Source: Thermoplasmatota archaeon (GTDB lineage: Archaea > Thermoplasmatota > Thermoplasmata > UBA10834). From it: a DNA stretch of 7,372 nucleotides. Made by a program: the position numbers and the translations under genes. The stretch lies in contig JAUPMC010000017.1 in the NCBI GenBank assembly GCA_030836605.1, positions 1 through 7,372 of the forward strand, written 5' to 3'. This document shows positions 1-4,635 of this stretch, piece by piece; within the stretch, counting starts at the first letter, position 1, and each line of letters begins with the position of its first letter. The notes under the pieces are model-generated. The model saw only the letters and a list, made by a program, of their open reading frames with translations. It was not told the origin of the DNA and did no database searches.

Positions 1-19
1 CTGCAGAGTCGCCACTCAT
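1..19 (-). CDS. Start of a leftward gene cut by the window edge
   Basis: Only six codons are visible, reading Met-Ser-Gly-Asp-Ser-Ala. The ATG at 19-17 is preceded at a normal 5-nt spacing by GAGAGG (minus strand, 30-25), a good Shine-Dalgarno match. A TATATA-type box at about 72-79 on the minus strand would place transcription start near 48, inside the palindrome at 34-53. The product cannot be named. The call rests on the start context only, so it could be fortuitous. Confidence 0.35.
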
Positions 20-33
20 TGTATCCTCTCGCC

Positions 34-53
34 TTATGCTTATAGAAGCATAA
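34..53. promoter_or_regulatory. Perfect 8+8 bp palindrome in the divergent control region
   Basis: TTATGCTT (34-41) and AAGCATAA (46-53) are perfect inverted repeats around a 4-nt centre. The same 8-mer AAGCATAA recurs at 155-162, where it overlaps the likely TATA box of the rightward gene at 201. The placement between two divergent starts suggests an operator for a dimeric regulator shared by both genes; that role is inference. Confidence 0.45.
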
Positions 54-156
54 CGCTGATGCCGAGGTCGGATATATAGCTGTCGTCCGGTATGTGCCCC
101 GACCGCGGCCCTTTTGAAGAGGCTCGGACGACCCCGTCACAGGCGCACTGACGCAA

Positions 157-164
157 GCATAAAG
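157..164 (+). promoter_or_regulatory. Probable TATA box of the S51 peptidase gene
   Basis: GCATAAAG is the most A/T-rich element upstream of the gene. Its centre is about 26 bp before position 187. That would give a very short leader holding the GGAGGT Shine-Dalgarno at 191-196, four bases before the GTG start at 201. Confidence 0.4.
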
Positions 165-200
165 TAGCCTGTCAGTAGTTCAAGAACGGGGGAGGTATCT

Positions 201-1229
201 GTGTACCTCGGGCAACGGACGCTAGCAGGGACTCTAGTTCTGATTATGGTGCTGTCGACAACGATGATATCGTTGTCGGTATCGGGGGAGAAGATCACTT
301 ACGAGAGCTACATCGTCGGCAACCCGGAGGATGTGACGACGCCGACCGAGGGCGGGCTCCTGCTCGCGGGCGGCAGCAACGACATCGCCGCCGCCATGGC
401 GTGGATGACCGAGAAGTCCGGGTGCGGCGATTTCGTCGTCATACGCTGTTCAGGCACTGATGCCTACAACCCGTGGATCTACAAGACCGTCGGCGGAGTG
501 GACTCGTGCGAGACGATCATATTCTTGGACTCTGACGCCTGCTGGGACGAAGTCGTGTTGTCCAAGATACGCGGCGCGGAGGCGCTGTTCCTCGCTGGCG
601 GAGACCAGTGGGACTACGTGAGCATGTGGAAGGACACGCCGGTCGAGGACGCCATCCACTTCGTGATGGGCAAGCCCGCGCCTGTGGGCGGCACGAGCGC
701 CGGCCTGGCGGTGCTGGGCGAGTTCTCGTTCACAGCGGAGAACGACACGGTCGAGTCGGAGGACGCCCTCCTGAACCCGTACAACCGGCGCGTCTGTCTG
801 GAGAACGACTTCCTCGACATGCCGAACATGGACAGCATAATCACCGACAGCCACTTCGTCGCGAGGGACAGGATGGGCAGGCTCGTGACATTCCTGGCGC
901 GGATAGTCGAGGATGACTGGGCCCAGATGGCCAGGGGGATTGGCATAGACGAGAAGACCGCTCTAGGGGTTGAGCTCAACGGGGACGTTACCCTGTTCGG
1001 CCTGTGCAAGGACGGCACCGCAGCGGCGTACTTCCTGCAGACACCCGGCCCTCCGAAGGTCTGCGAGCCAAAGACCCCTCTGACCTACGAAGGCATATCC
1101 GTCTACAAGATGTCCATCGGGACGACGTTCAACATCGTCTCATGGTCCGGAGAGGGCGGCGCTGAATACACCCTCTCCGCGGTCGAAGGCGTCCTGACCT
1201 CTAGTCAGGACGGCGGGAGCGTCTACTGA
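201..1229 (+). CDS. Exported cyanophycinase-like peptidase (family S51)
   Basis: The 342-residue product belongs to the S51 serine peptidase family (cyanophycinase, dipeptidase E), judged from its motifs. These are AGGDQ (132-136), the nucleophile elbow GGTSAG (163-168, Ser166), DSHF (216-219, His218), RDRMGRL (222-228) and GIGIDE (246-251, Glu251). The order and approximate spacing match cyanophycinases, which cleave beta-aspartyl-arginine dipeptides from cyanophycin. Residues 1-29 form an uncleaved anchor or a signal peptide without a lipobox Cys, so the enzyme probably acts outside the cell. The start is GTG, chosen because a strong GGAGGT lies 4 nt upstream and the signal sequence begins directly there. 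No cyanophycin synthetase is in the window. The substrate may be an external polymer or another isoaspartyl peptide; the family is certain enough, the substrate is not. Confidence 0.85.
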   Translation: MYLGQRTLAGTLVLIMVLSTTMISLSVSGEKITYESYIVGNPEDVTTPTEGGLLLAGGSNDIAAAMAWMTEKSGCGDFVVIRCSGTDAYNPWIYKTVGGVDSCETIIFLDSDACWDEVVLSKIRGAEALFLAGGDQWDYVSMWKDTPVEDAIHFVMGKPAPVGGTSAGLAVLGEFSFTAENDTVESEDALLNPYNRRVCLENDFLDMPNMDSIITDSHFVARDRMGRLVTFLARIVEDDWAQMARGIGIDEKTALGVELNGDVTLFGLCKDGTAAAYFLQTPGPPKVCEPKTPLTYEGISVYKMSIGTTFNIVSWSGEGGAEYTLSAVEGVLTSSQDGGSVY

Positions 1230-1278
1230 CCGGGATGGACTCGCTAAGCTCAGAATACGGCCGCCTAGCGGACGCGAG

Positions 1279-1332
1279 GTATGAGCTTGGACCGGGCGAG
1301 CCTTGAACTCGTTCCAGCCAGACAATCATTGT
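1279..1332 (-). repeat. tRNA-3'-end-derived repeat, copy A
   Basis: Read on the minus strand, 1311-1288 carries a T-arm (stem CGAG/CTCG, loop TTCAAGG), a CCGGTCC acceptor strand and the discriminator A. It matches 22 of 24 positions of the intact tRNA-Ala at 3862-3885. The 54-bp interval matches copy B (2231-2284) at 42 of 54 positions without gaps, including bases outside the tRNA part, and weaker similarity continues to about 1362. No 5' half of a tRNA is present, so this is a fragment and not a gene. It occupies the 173-bp gap between two converging genes. Confidence 0.7.
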
Positions 1333-1402
1333 TTCGGTTCAATTGGGAGTGAATTGCACCAAGGCGCCCCCAACCCCTTTCCTTTCTCAATGCGGGCGGC
1401 GT

Positions 1403-1600
1403 TCAATCCTTCTCGAAGATGAACAACTCATCCATAGAGGTCTTCAGGGCCTTCGCGATGTCGTGAGCTAGCTTCAAAGACGGGATGTACTTTCCGTTCT
1501 CGATGAATAAGATCGTCTCACGTCGTACTCCTATCTTCCGGGCTAGGTCCTCCTGGGTCATATCGTATCTCGCCCTGAGCTCTTTGATCCTTGTCTTCAT
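1403..1600 (-). CDS. Small XRE-family HTH transcriptional regulator
   Basis: This 65-residue protein is essentially one Cro/C1-type helix-turn-helix domain. Residues 15-25 (TQEDLARKIGV) form the first helix and turn, and 26-36 (RRETILFIENG) the recognition helix. The segment PSLKLAHDIAKAL (40-52) and the C-terminal MDELFIFE are typical of the YvaO-like short XRE group found in archaea and Firmicutes. The frame is open upstream to 1738, but that extension lies inside the membrane-protein gene in another frame. The ATG at 1600 overlaps the upstream stop as ATGA, which argues for translational coupling. It most likely represses its own operon through the GTTAG boxes at 2055-2098 (inference) and may sense the state of its membrane partner. 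Confidence 0.85.
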   Translation of the reverse strand: MKTRIKELRARYDMTQEDLARKIGVRRETILFIENGKYIPSLKLAHDIAKALKTSMDELFIFEKD

Positions 1601-2031
1601 GATGCGCCCTTCCCTCTCGACAACGCTGCCAATATCACGGCGTAGAAGATGCCCATCACAGCGACTAGGACGAACATCATCTCTCCAACCGAAAGGAATT
1701 CTCTCCCTGAATCCTCGACAAACGCACCTATGATCCAACCGAGAGCTAGGCAGAAGTACATGCTCACAAACAAGGCAAGATACCCCGCGCGCATCTTGAG
1801 CGCTCTCGATCTCTCATCCTCAAGAGGGAAACCGCTCTTCAGCTCTTCCCGCCTCCTCCAGGCTACGAAGATTGCGACCACCGCGATGCTGACAAGAATC
1901 GCGGCCGACGCAATTGTGTACCAGTTGTCGACTTCGGCAACTACTGTGCCCACGACGAACACCGAGCCCAGGACGATCATGGTGACTAGTATTCCGATGA
2001 ACTTCCGGAACCTCTTCTTTTCATCCATCAT
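1597..2031 (-). CDS. Four-helix membrane protein, DUF2178-like
   Basis: The 144-residue product has four hydrophobic segments, at about 11-33, 37-58, 84-105 and 114-137. A charged cytoplasmic loop (58-82) contains a DERSR motif at 72-76 followed by a Lys/Arg-Ala-Gly entry to the third helix. That DER...KAG-type junction and the gene pairing are characteristic of DUF2178-type membrane proteins, which commonly lie next to short XRE regulators. The function of the family is not established. The start is ATG at 2031, with a second ATG at 2028; the Shine-Dalgarno GAGGTG at 2042-2037 serves either. The next gene overlaps it by 4 bp. The pair looks like a self-contained regulatory or stress module. 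The membrane topology is clear, the DUF number less so. Confidence 0.75.
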   Translation of the reverse strand: MMDEKKRFRKFIGILVTMIVLGSVFVVGTVVAEVDNWYTIASAAILVSIAVVAIFVAWRRREELKSGFPLEDERSRALKMRAGYLALFVSMYFCLALGWIIGAFVEDSGREFLSVGEMMFVLVAVMGIFYAVILAALSRGKGAS

Positions 2032-2054
2032 CCAACACCTCTCCGTTATTTTGT

Positions 2055-2098
2055 GCTAACTTTTTGTTAGCTTAGACCGACTTTATGTTAGTGATAAC
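2055..2098 (-). promoter_or_regulatory. Promoter/operator of the membrane protein-XRE operon
   Basis: The 12-mer ACTTT(T/A)TGTTAG occurs at 2059-2070 and again at 2080-2091, exactly 21 bp (two helical turns) apart. The first copy is part of a perfect palindrome GCTAAC-ttttt-GTTAGC (2055-2071). The second overlaps GTTA-gtga-TAAC (2087-2098). On the minus strand, AACATAAAGTC within the second copy can serve as a TATA box and would place the start of RNA near 2055, just ahead of the Shine-Dalgarno. The boxes therefore sit where a repressor would block TBP or polymerase. The adjacent XRE protein is the obvious candidate ligand (inference). Confidence 0.6.
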
Positions 2099-2137
2099 GC
2101 ACATTAAGTATTTGACACCTTCGGAATGATGCATACG

Positions 2138-2148
2138 AGAATCGAACC
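2138..2148 (-). repeat. Isolated tRNA T-loop (B-box-like) fragment
   Basis: On the minus strand this reads GGTTCGATTCT, close to the tRNA T-arm consensus GGTTCGANNCC, and it is preceded by a G run. The flanking bases do not form a five-pair T-stem, and no acceptor or anticodon arm is found, so it is not a tRNA gene. It lies in the 365-bp gap between the operon at 2031 and the aminotransferase at 2397. Apart from this fragment, the operator and copy B at 2231-2284, I see nothing in that gap. Confidence 0.3.
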
Positions 2149-2230
2149 CCCCTATATCCTCCGATATGGTCCGGAAGTCAATTCGGGCAGGAACGACTCA
2201 ACTGAAATAGAACAGCGTCTTCCTGGCTAT

Positions 2231-2284
2231 GCGTGAGTGTGGACCGGACGAGCCTCGAACTTGCTCGCGCCAGACACTCATGGT
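2231..2284 (-). repeat. tRNA-3'-end-derived repeat, copy B
   Basis: The minus strand at 2263-2240 carries a degenerate T-arm, CCGGTCC and the discriminator A. It matches 19 of 24 positions of the tRNA-Ala 3' end. The match continues into the tRNA's 3' flank: 2231-2252 agrees with 3853-3874 at 20 of 22 positions, including TGAGTGT beyond the tRNA end. The copy is also bracketed by a perfect 7-bp inverted repeat, TGAGTGT (2234-2240) and ACACTCA (2274-2280). It has the same orientation as copy A and the intact tRNA. Confidence 0.7.
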
Positions 2285-2396
2285 CCATTTCAATCATGAG
2301 AAGGTGCACGCCAGATGGTTCTCGAGCCGAATGTGCCATTGGTGTCTGTGCGAACCGGGCATCGTCCCCAACAAGGTTATTCACATCGTCATTCAT

Positions 2397-3806
2397 ATGC
2401 TTCTGCCGATGAACAAGAACCGTTCCCGCAACAAGCCAACCGTCGCTGAGAGTGATTCCAGGTCTGGAGACTGGAGGCTGAAGGGCCCCAGGATACTGGT
2501 GGAGCCTCCCGGGCCGAATTCGAAGGCGGCGATGAAGAGGAAGCAGAAGTTTGTGACGGCCGGCCTTGGGGTCAGTCATCCTATTGCGATAGATTACGCG
2601 GAAGGTCCGTTCCTTCGGGACGTTGACGGGAACGTCTACTTGGACTTCACGGTGGGTTTGGGTGCGCTCAACTGCGGGCATAGGCCAATGGAAGTCCTGA
2701 ATGCGTGGAGGCACCAGATCGACAGGCTCGATCACATATGCGCAATGGTCTCGATGTATGAGCCCTACCTCCAGCTGGCGGAAGAGCTGTCGCGGATCTG
2801 CCCAGGCAATCTGAGGAAGAGCCTGATCATGAACAGTGGCTCAGAGGCCATTGAGAATTCCGTGAAGATTGCCAGGGCGTACAACAAGAAGAGGTGGCTC
2901 ATGTCTTATATCACCGGCTACCACGGCAGAACCTATCTCGGAATCTCTCTCATGGGAAGAGGGAGACTCTACCGCGAGGGTTTCGGGCGCGTGCTTCCGA
3001 ACGTGAAGCTGGTGGACTTCGCATACTGCTACAGGTGCCACCTGAAACTAGAGTATCCCTCTTGCGGTCTTGCCTGCACGGACCTCCTCGAGAAGACAGT
3101 CGAGTCTCCTGAGCTGAAGGACGACGTTTGTTGCCTGATCATGGAACCTGTCGAGGGAGCGGGCGGGTTCATCAACCCCCCGCCAGGGTATTGGGAACGG
3201 GTCAAGCAGATATGTGACGACAACGGGATCGTGCTCATCGACGACGAGATCCAGACCGGCTTCGGAAGGACGGGCAAGCTCTTCGCAATCGAGCACTGGA
3301 AGGTTGAACCAGACCTCGTTGTCACCGGGAAGTCGCTGTCCATGGGATTGCCTATCGGGGCAGTCACCGGAAAGGAGGAAATCATGGACGCACCGGCCGC
3401 TGCTAGCCTGGGCGGGACCTATGGCGGGAACCCGATCTGCTGTGCGGGGGCGCTGGAGGCCATCAAGCTGGCCAAACGGGCGTTGCCAAATGTGAAGATG
3501 ATTCACAGGGTCGAGAAGAAGCGCCTCAACGAGTGGAAGGAACGGTATGAGTCGGTTGGCGACGCGAGAGGTTTGGGGGCTATGATGGGCATCGAGCTGG
3601 TCAAGACGAAGAATGGAAAGGTACCCGCCCCCCAGCTGGCCAGGAATATTCAGCTCAACTGCTTCCGAAAGGGACTCTATATCTCATCAGGTGGACTCTT
3701 CGGCAACGTCTCGAGGCTACATCCGCCACTCACGATAACGAGGTCCCTTCTTGAAACGGGTCTTGACATCATGGAGAGCGCCCTCGAAGAGGAGACAAGA
3801 CCCTGA
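2397..3806 (+). CDS. Class III PLP-dependent aminotransferase or amino-acid racemase
   Basis: The 469-residue enzyme has the full class III (acetylornithine/GABA-type) fold-type I signature. It includes SGSEA (147-151, phosphate loop), GYHGRT (174-179), EPVEGAGG (250-257), DDEIQTGFGRTG (282-293, Asp283 for the pyridine nitrogen), TGK with Schiff-base Lys312, GGTYGG (339-344, Thr341) and Arg440. An insert has four cysteines (211, 214, 223, 227) in the CYRC...PSCGLxC pattern I associate with archaeal members such as Thermococcales ornithine aminotransferase and broad-specificity racemases. Substrate and reaction type cannot be told from sequence. The frame is open back to 2229, but that stretch overlaps tRNA-derived copy B and does not look coding. 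Starts at 2397 and 2409 both fit the family's N-terminus, and neither has a clear Shine-Dalgarno. It is flanked by tRNA-end sequences on both sides. Confidence 0.9.
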   Translation: MLLPMNKNRSRNKPTVAESDSRSGDWRLKGPRILVEPPGPNSKAAMKRKQKFVTAGLGVSHPIAIDYAEGPFLRDVDGNVYLDFTVGLGALNCGHRPMEVLNAWRHQIDRLDHICAMVSMYEPYLQLAEELSRICPGNLRKSLIMNSGSEAIENSVKIARAYNKKRWLMSYITGYHGRTYLGISLMGRGRLYREGFGRVLPNVKLVDFAYCYRCHLKLEYPSCGLACTDLLEKTVESPELKDDVCCLIMEPVEGAGGFINPPPGYWERVKQICDDNGIVLIDDEIQTGFGRTGKLFAIEHWKVEPDLVVTGKSLSMGLPIGAVTGKEEIMDAPAAASLGGTYGGNPICCAGALEAIKLAKRALPNVKMIHRVEKKRLNEWKERYESVGDARGLGAMMGIELVKTKNGKVPAPQLARNIQLNCFRKGLYISSGGLFGNVSRLHPPLTITRSLLETGLDIMESALEEETRP

Positions 3807-3813
3807 GGGATTG

Positions 3814-3852
3814 TTCTTCACAGTCGGCCGAAGCTTTGGCTATGTCGAAGAA
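3814..3852. terminator. Stem-loop between converging aminotransferase and tRNA-Ala
   Basis: TTCTTCACA (3814-3822) pairs with TGT-c-GAAGAA (3843-3852), and GGCC (3826-3829) can pair with GGCT (3838-3841) inside. It lies 8 nt after the aminotransferase stop and 10 nt beyond the 3' end of the oppositely oriented tRNA, so it could end both transcripts. There is no T run on either strand, so the terminator role is weakly supported. Confidence 0.35.
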
Positions 3853-3861
3853 GCATGAGTG

Positions 3862-3933
3862 TGGACCGGGCGAGATTTGAACTCGCGGCCTCTCGCATGC
3901 CAAGCGAGCGATCTTCCGCTGATCTACCGGCCC
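3862..3933 (-). tRNA. tRNA-Ala (anticodon GGC)
   Basis: On the minus strand the 72 bases fold as a full cloverleaf. The acceptor GGGCCGG pairs with CCGGTCC and contains the G3-U70 wobble that marks alanine tRNAs. The D-stem is GATC/GATC, the anticodon stem CTCGC/GCGAG with loop TTGGCAT (anticodon GGC), the variable region 5 nt, and the T-stem GCGAG/CTCGC with loop TTCAAAT. The discriminator is A73, and the next bases are CAC, so CCA is added after transcription. The anticodon reads GCC and GCU codons. No intron is present. Two partial copies of its 3' end lie at 1279-1332 and 2231-2284. Confidence 0.97.
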
Positions 3934-3962
3934 ATGTGGGTTGCCGATGTATATGGTAGGCG

Positions 3963-3970
3963 TAATTAAA
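3963..3970 (-). promoter_or_regulatory. TATA box of tRNA-Ala
   Basis: TTTAATTA on the minus strand lies 30-37 bp upstream of the mature tRNA 5' end, the normal distance for an archaeal tRNA promoter with a few bases of 5' leader. A second A/T stretch, CATATACAT at 3955-3947, is too close to the tRNA to be the better choice. Confidence 0.5.
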
Positions 3971-4025
3971 GGTTGCTCAGTCCACAAGCGTGGGGGGTGA
4001 CGCGGAAGGGGATGAAAAGCGGTCG

Positions 4026-4053
4026 CCTGCCGGGCCGAAGTCGGCCCGACAGG
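4026..4053 (-). terminator. Strong GC hairpin downstream of the DxDGDG protein gene
   Basis: Positions 4026-4037 and 4042-4053 form a 12-pair stem around a 4-nt loop. On the minus-strand RNA all pairs hold, with one G-U; on the plus strand that position is a C-A mismatch. This favours a role in the leftward transcript. It lies about 64 nt past the stop codon, and a short T run (CTTTTC) follows about 8 nt after it, which fits a transcript end. Confidence 0.5.
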
Positions 4054-4085
4054 GCTTTGAATGGGTTTCTCTAGGCGTCAGGGCC

Positions 4086-4105
4086 GGCCTGAACACGGTC
4101 AGGCC
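4086..4105. terminator. Second stem-loop just past the DxDGDG stop codon
   Basis: GGCCTGA (4086-4092) and TCAGGCC (4099-4105) form a perfect 7-bp stem with a 6-nt loop. It begins 11 nt beyond the stop codon of the leftward gene. With the hairpin at 4026-4053 it makes a structured 3' region. It has no T run of its own, so it may protect the mRNA end instead of stopping transcription. Confidence 0.4.
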
Positions 4106-4116
4106 TTGCGAGTTCC

Positions 4117-4452
4117 TTACTCCTGGTTGTCGCAGATGCCGTCGCCGTCAGAGTCGTTGATGCAGACACAGTCCTCTTGGTAGTCGCAGATCCCGTCTCC
4201 GTCGGAGTCGTAGTCGCAGATGCCGTCTCCGTCGCAGTCGCAGTTGTCGCCAGTCCCGTCCTGCAGCTGGAGCAGGTCCGGCGTCCCGTCGAGGTCACCG
4301 GTCTTGTACGCGCTCCCGGCCACGACGGCGTTCACGGCGAACGCCCCGGTGGCAATGATTGCCGCACAGAGCGCGACCATGGTCCAGGCCTTGCTGTGCC
4401 CGTTCTTTCTCGATACTCTCTTCGCCAATTCGCTCTCGAACTCCTTCCTCAT
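4117..4452 (-). CDS. Membrane-anchored protein with DxDGDGICD calcium-type repeats
   Basis: The 111-residue product has a charged N-terminal segment (1-22), one hydrophobic helix (about 23-46) and an external acidic, cysteine-rich tail. The tail holds three copies of DxDGDGICD, at 72-80, 82-90 and 100-108. They resemble thrombospondin type 3 or dockerin/EF-hand-type calcium loops, so calcium binding is likely. Seven cysteines (71, 73, 79, 89, 95, 97, 107) could form disulfides or bind metal. The function is unknown, with a cell-surface or S-layer role possible. The ATG at 4452 is chosen because codons upstream lose the gene's G/C-ending bias. The alternative ATG at 4488 has a GAGGA site 4-5 nt upstream, but both lie inside a leader hairpin. 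The gene stands alone between tRNA-Ala and purF. Confidence 0.75.
   Translation of the reverse strand: MRKEFESELAKRVSRKNGHSKAWTMVALCAAIIATGAFAVNAVVAGSAYKTGDLDGTPDLLQLQDGTGDNCDCDGDGICDYDSDGDGICDYQEDCVCINDSDGDGICDNQE
4126..4239 (-). repeat. 30-bp repeat units encoding the DxDGDGICD motifs
   Basis: Two tandem 30-bp units, 4180-4209 and 4210-4239, differ at only two positions. A third, more diverged unit at 4126-4155 is separated from them by 24 bp. Each codes for one DxDGDGICDxx block. The near identity of the tandem pair points to recent duplication or slippage, so copy number may vary between strains. Confidence 0.8.
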
Positions 4453-4462
4453 GTCCTCACTT

Positions 4463-4546
4463 CCTTGGTGTTTCCATGTCGAGGCCATACGAGTCCTCGA
4501 CCGCCTCGCTCCGTGCCAGCTTGGTCTCCTATGTCTAACACCAAGG
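4463..4546 (-). promoter_or_regulatory. Structured 5' leader of the DxDGDG protein mRNA
   Basis: A perfect 10-bp inverted repeat joins CCTTGGTGTT and AACACCAAGG (plus-strand 4463-4472 and 4537-4546). Inside it a perfect 7-bp stem, GTCGAGG (4478-4484) with CCTCGAC (4495-4501), closes a 10-nt loop. The 3' arm ends directly before the bases AAGTGAGGAC that precede the ATG at 4452, so folding would tuck away part of the ribosome-binding purines (AAGG). This fits a cis-acting translational switch or a stability element. No known riboswitch class was recognised. Confidence 0.5.
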
Positions 4547-4572
4547 TTCAGGTGGTAAGTGCTTTGTGGGAC

Positions 4573-4581
4573 AATTATCAA
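4573..4581 (-). promoter_or_regulatory. Likely TATA box for the DxDGDG protein gene
   Basis: TTGATAATT on the minus strand is the only A/T-rich box in the 183-bp gap between purF and this gene. A start about 25 bp downstream, near 4552, would put the whole inverted-repeat leader (4546-4463) in the transcript. No other feature is seen in the gap apart from a TTTT (4602-4599) shortly after the purF stop. Confidence 0.4.
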
Positions 4582-4635
4582 AGATTGGCACAATCGTGAA
4601 AACGACCCTCGTGGCCCCGCCAGGAGTCCCCCGGG

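Noticed and set aside
1288..1360. A complete tRNA gene at copy A, or likewise at copy B (2240-2312)
   Set aside because: Only the T-arm and 3' acceptor strand are present. No matching 5' acceptor strand, D-arm or anticodon arm could be found upstream on the minus strand.
2055..2098. Integron attC site suggested by CTAAC...GTTAG arms
   Set aside because: The arms are only 5 nt apart, do not match the RYYYAAC/GTTRRRY cores, and fit a promoter operator better.
2229..2396. N-terminal extension of the aminotransferase from an ATG at 2229
   Set aside because: It would translate the tRNA-derived repeat; the His/Cys/Trp-rich residues do not resemble the family's N-terminus.
2178..2735. 185-codon minus-strand frame at the start of the aminotransferase
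   Set aside because: It runs antisense across copy B and the aminotransferase, and its composition is not protein-like.
1230..3861. Transposon or insertion sequence
   Set aside because: No transposase, integrase or terminal inverted repeats of IS type are visible; only the tRNA-end direct repeats remain as evidence of mobility.
4071..4298. Thr/Ala/Ser-rich minus-strand frame with apparent repeats
   Set aside because: It is the out-of-frame reading of the 30-bp repeats that encode DxDGDGICD. The apparent repeats come from that DNA.
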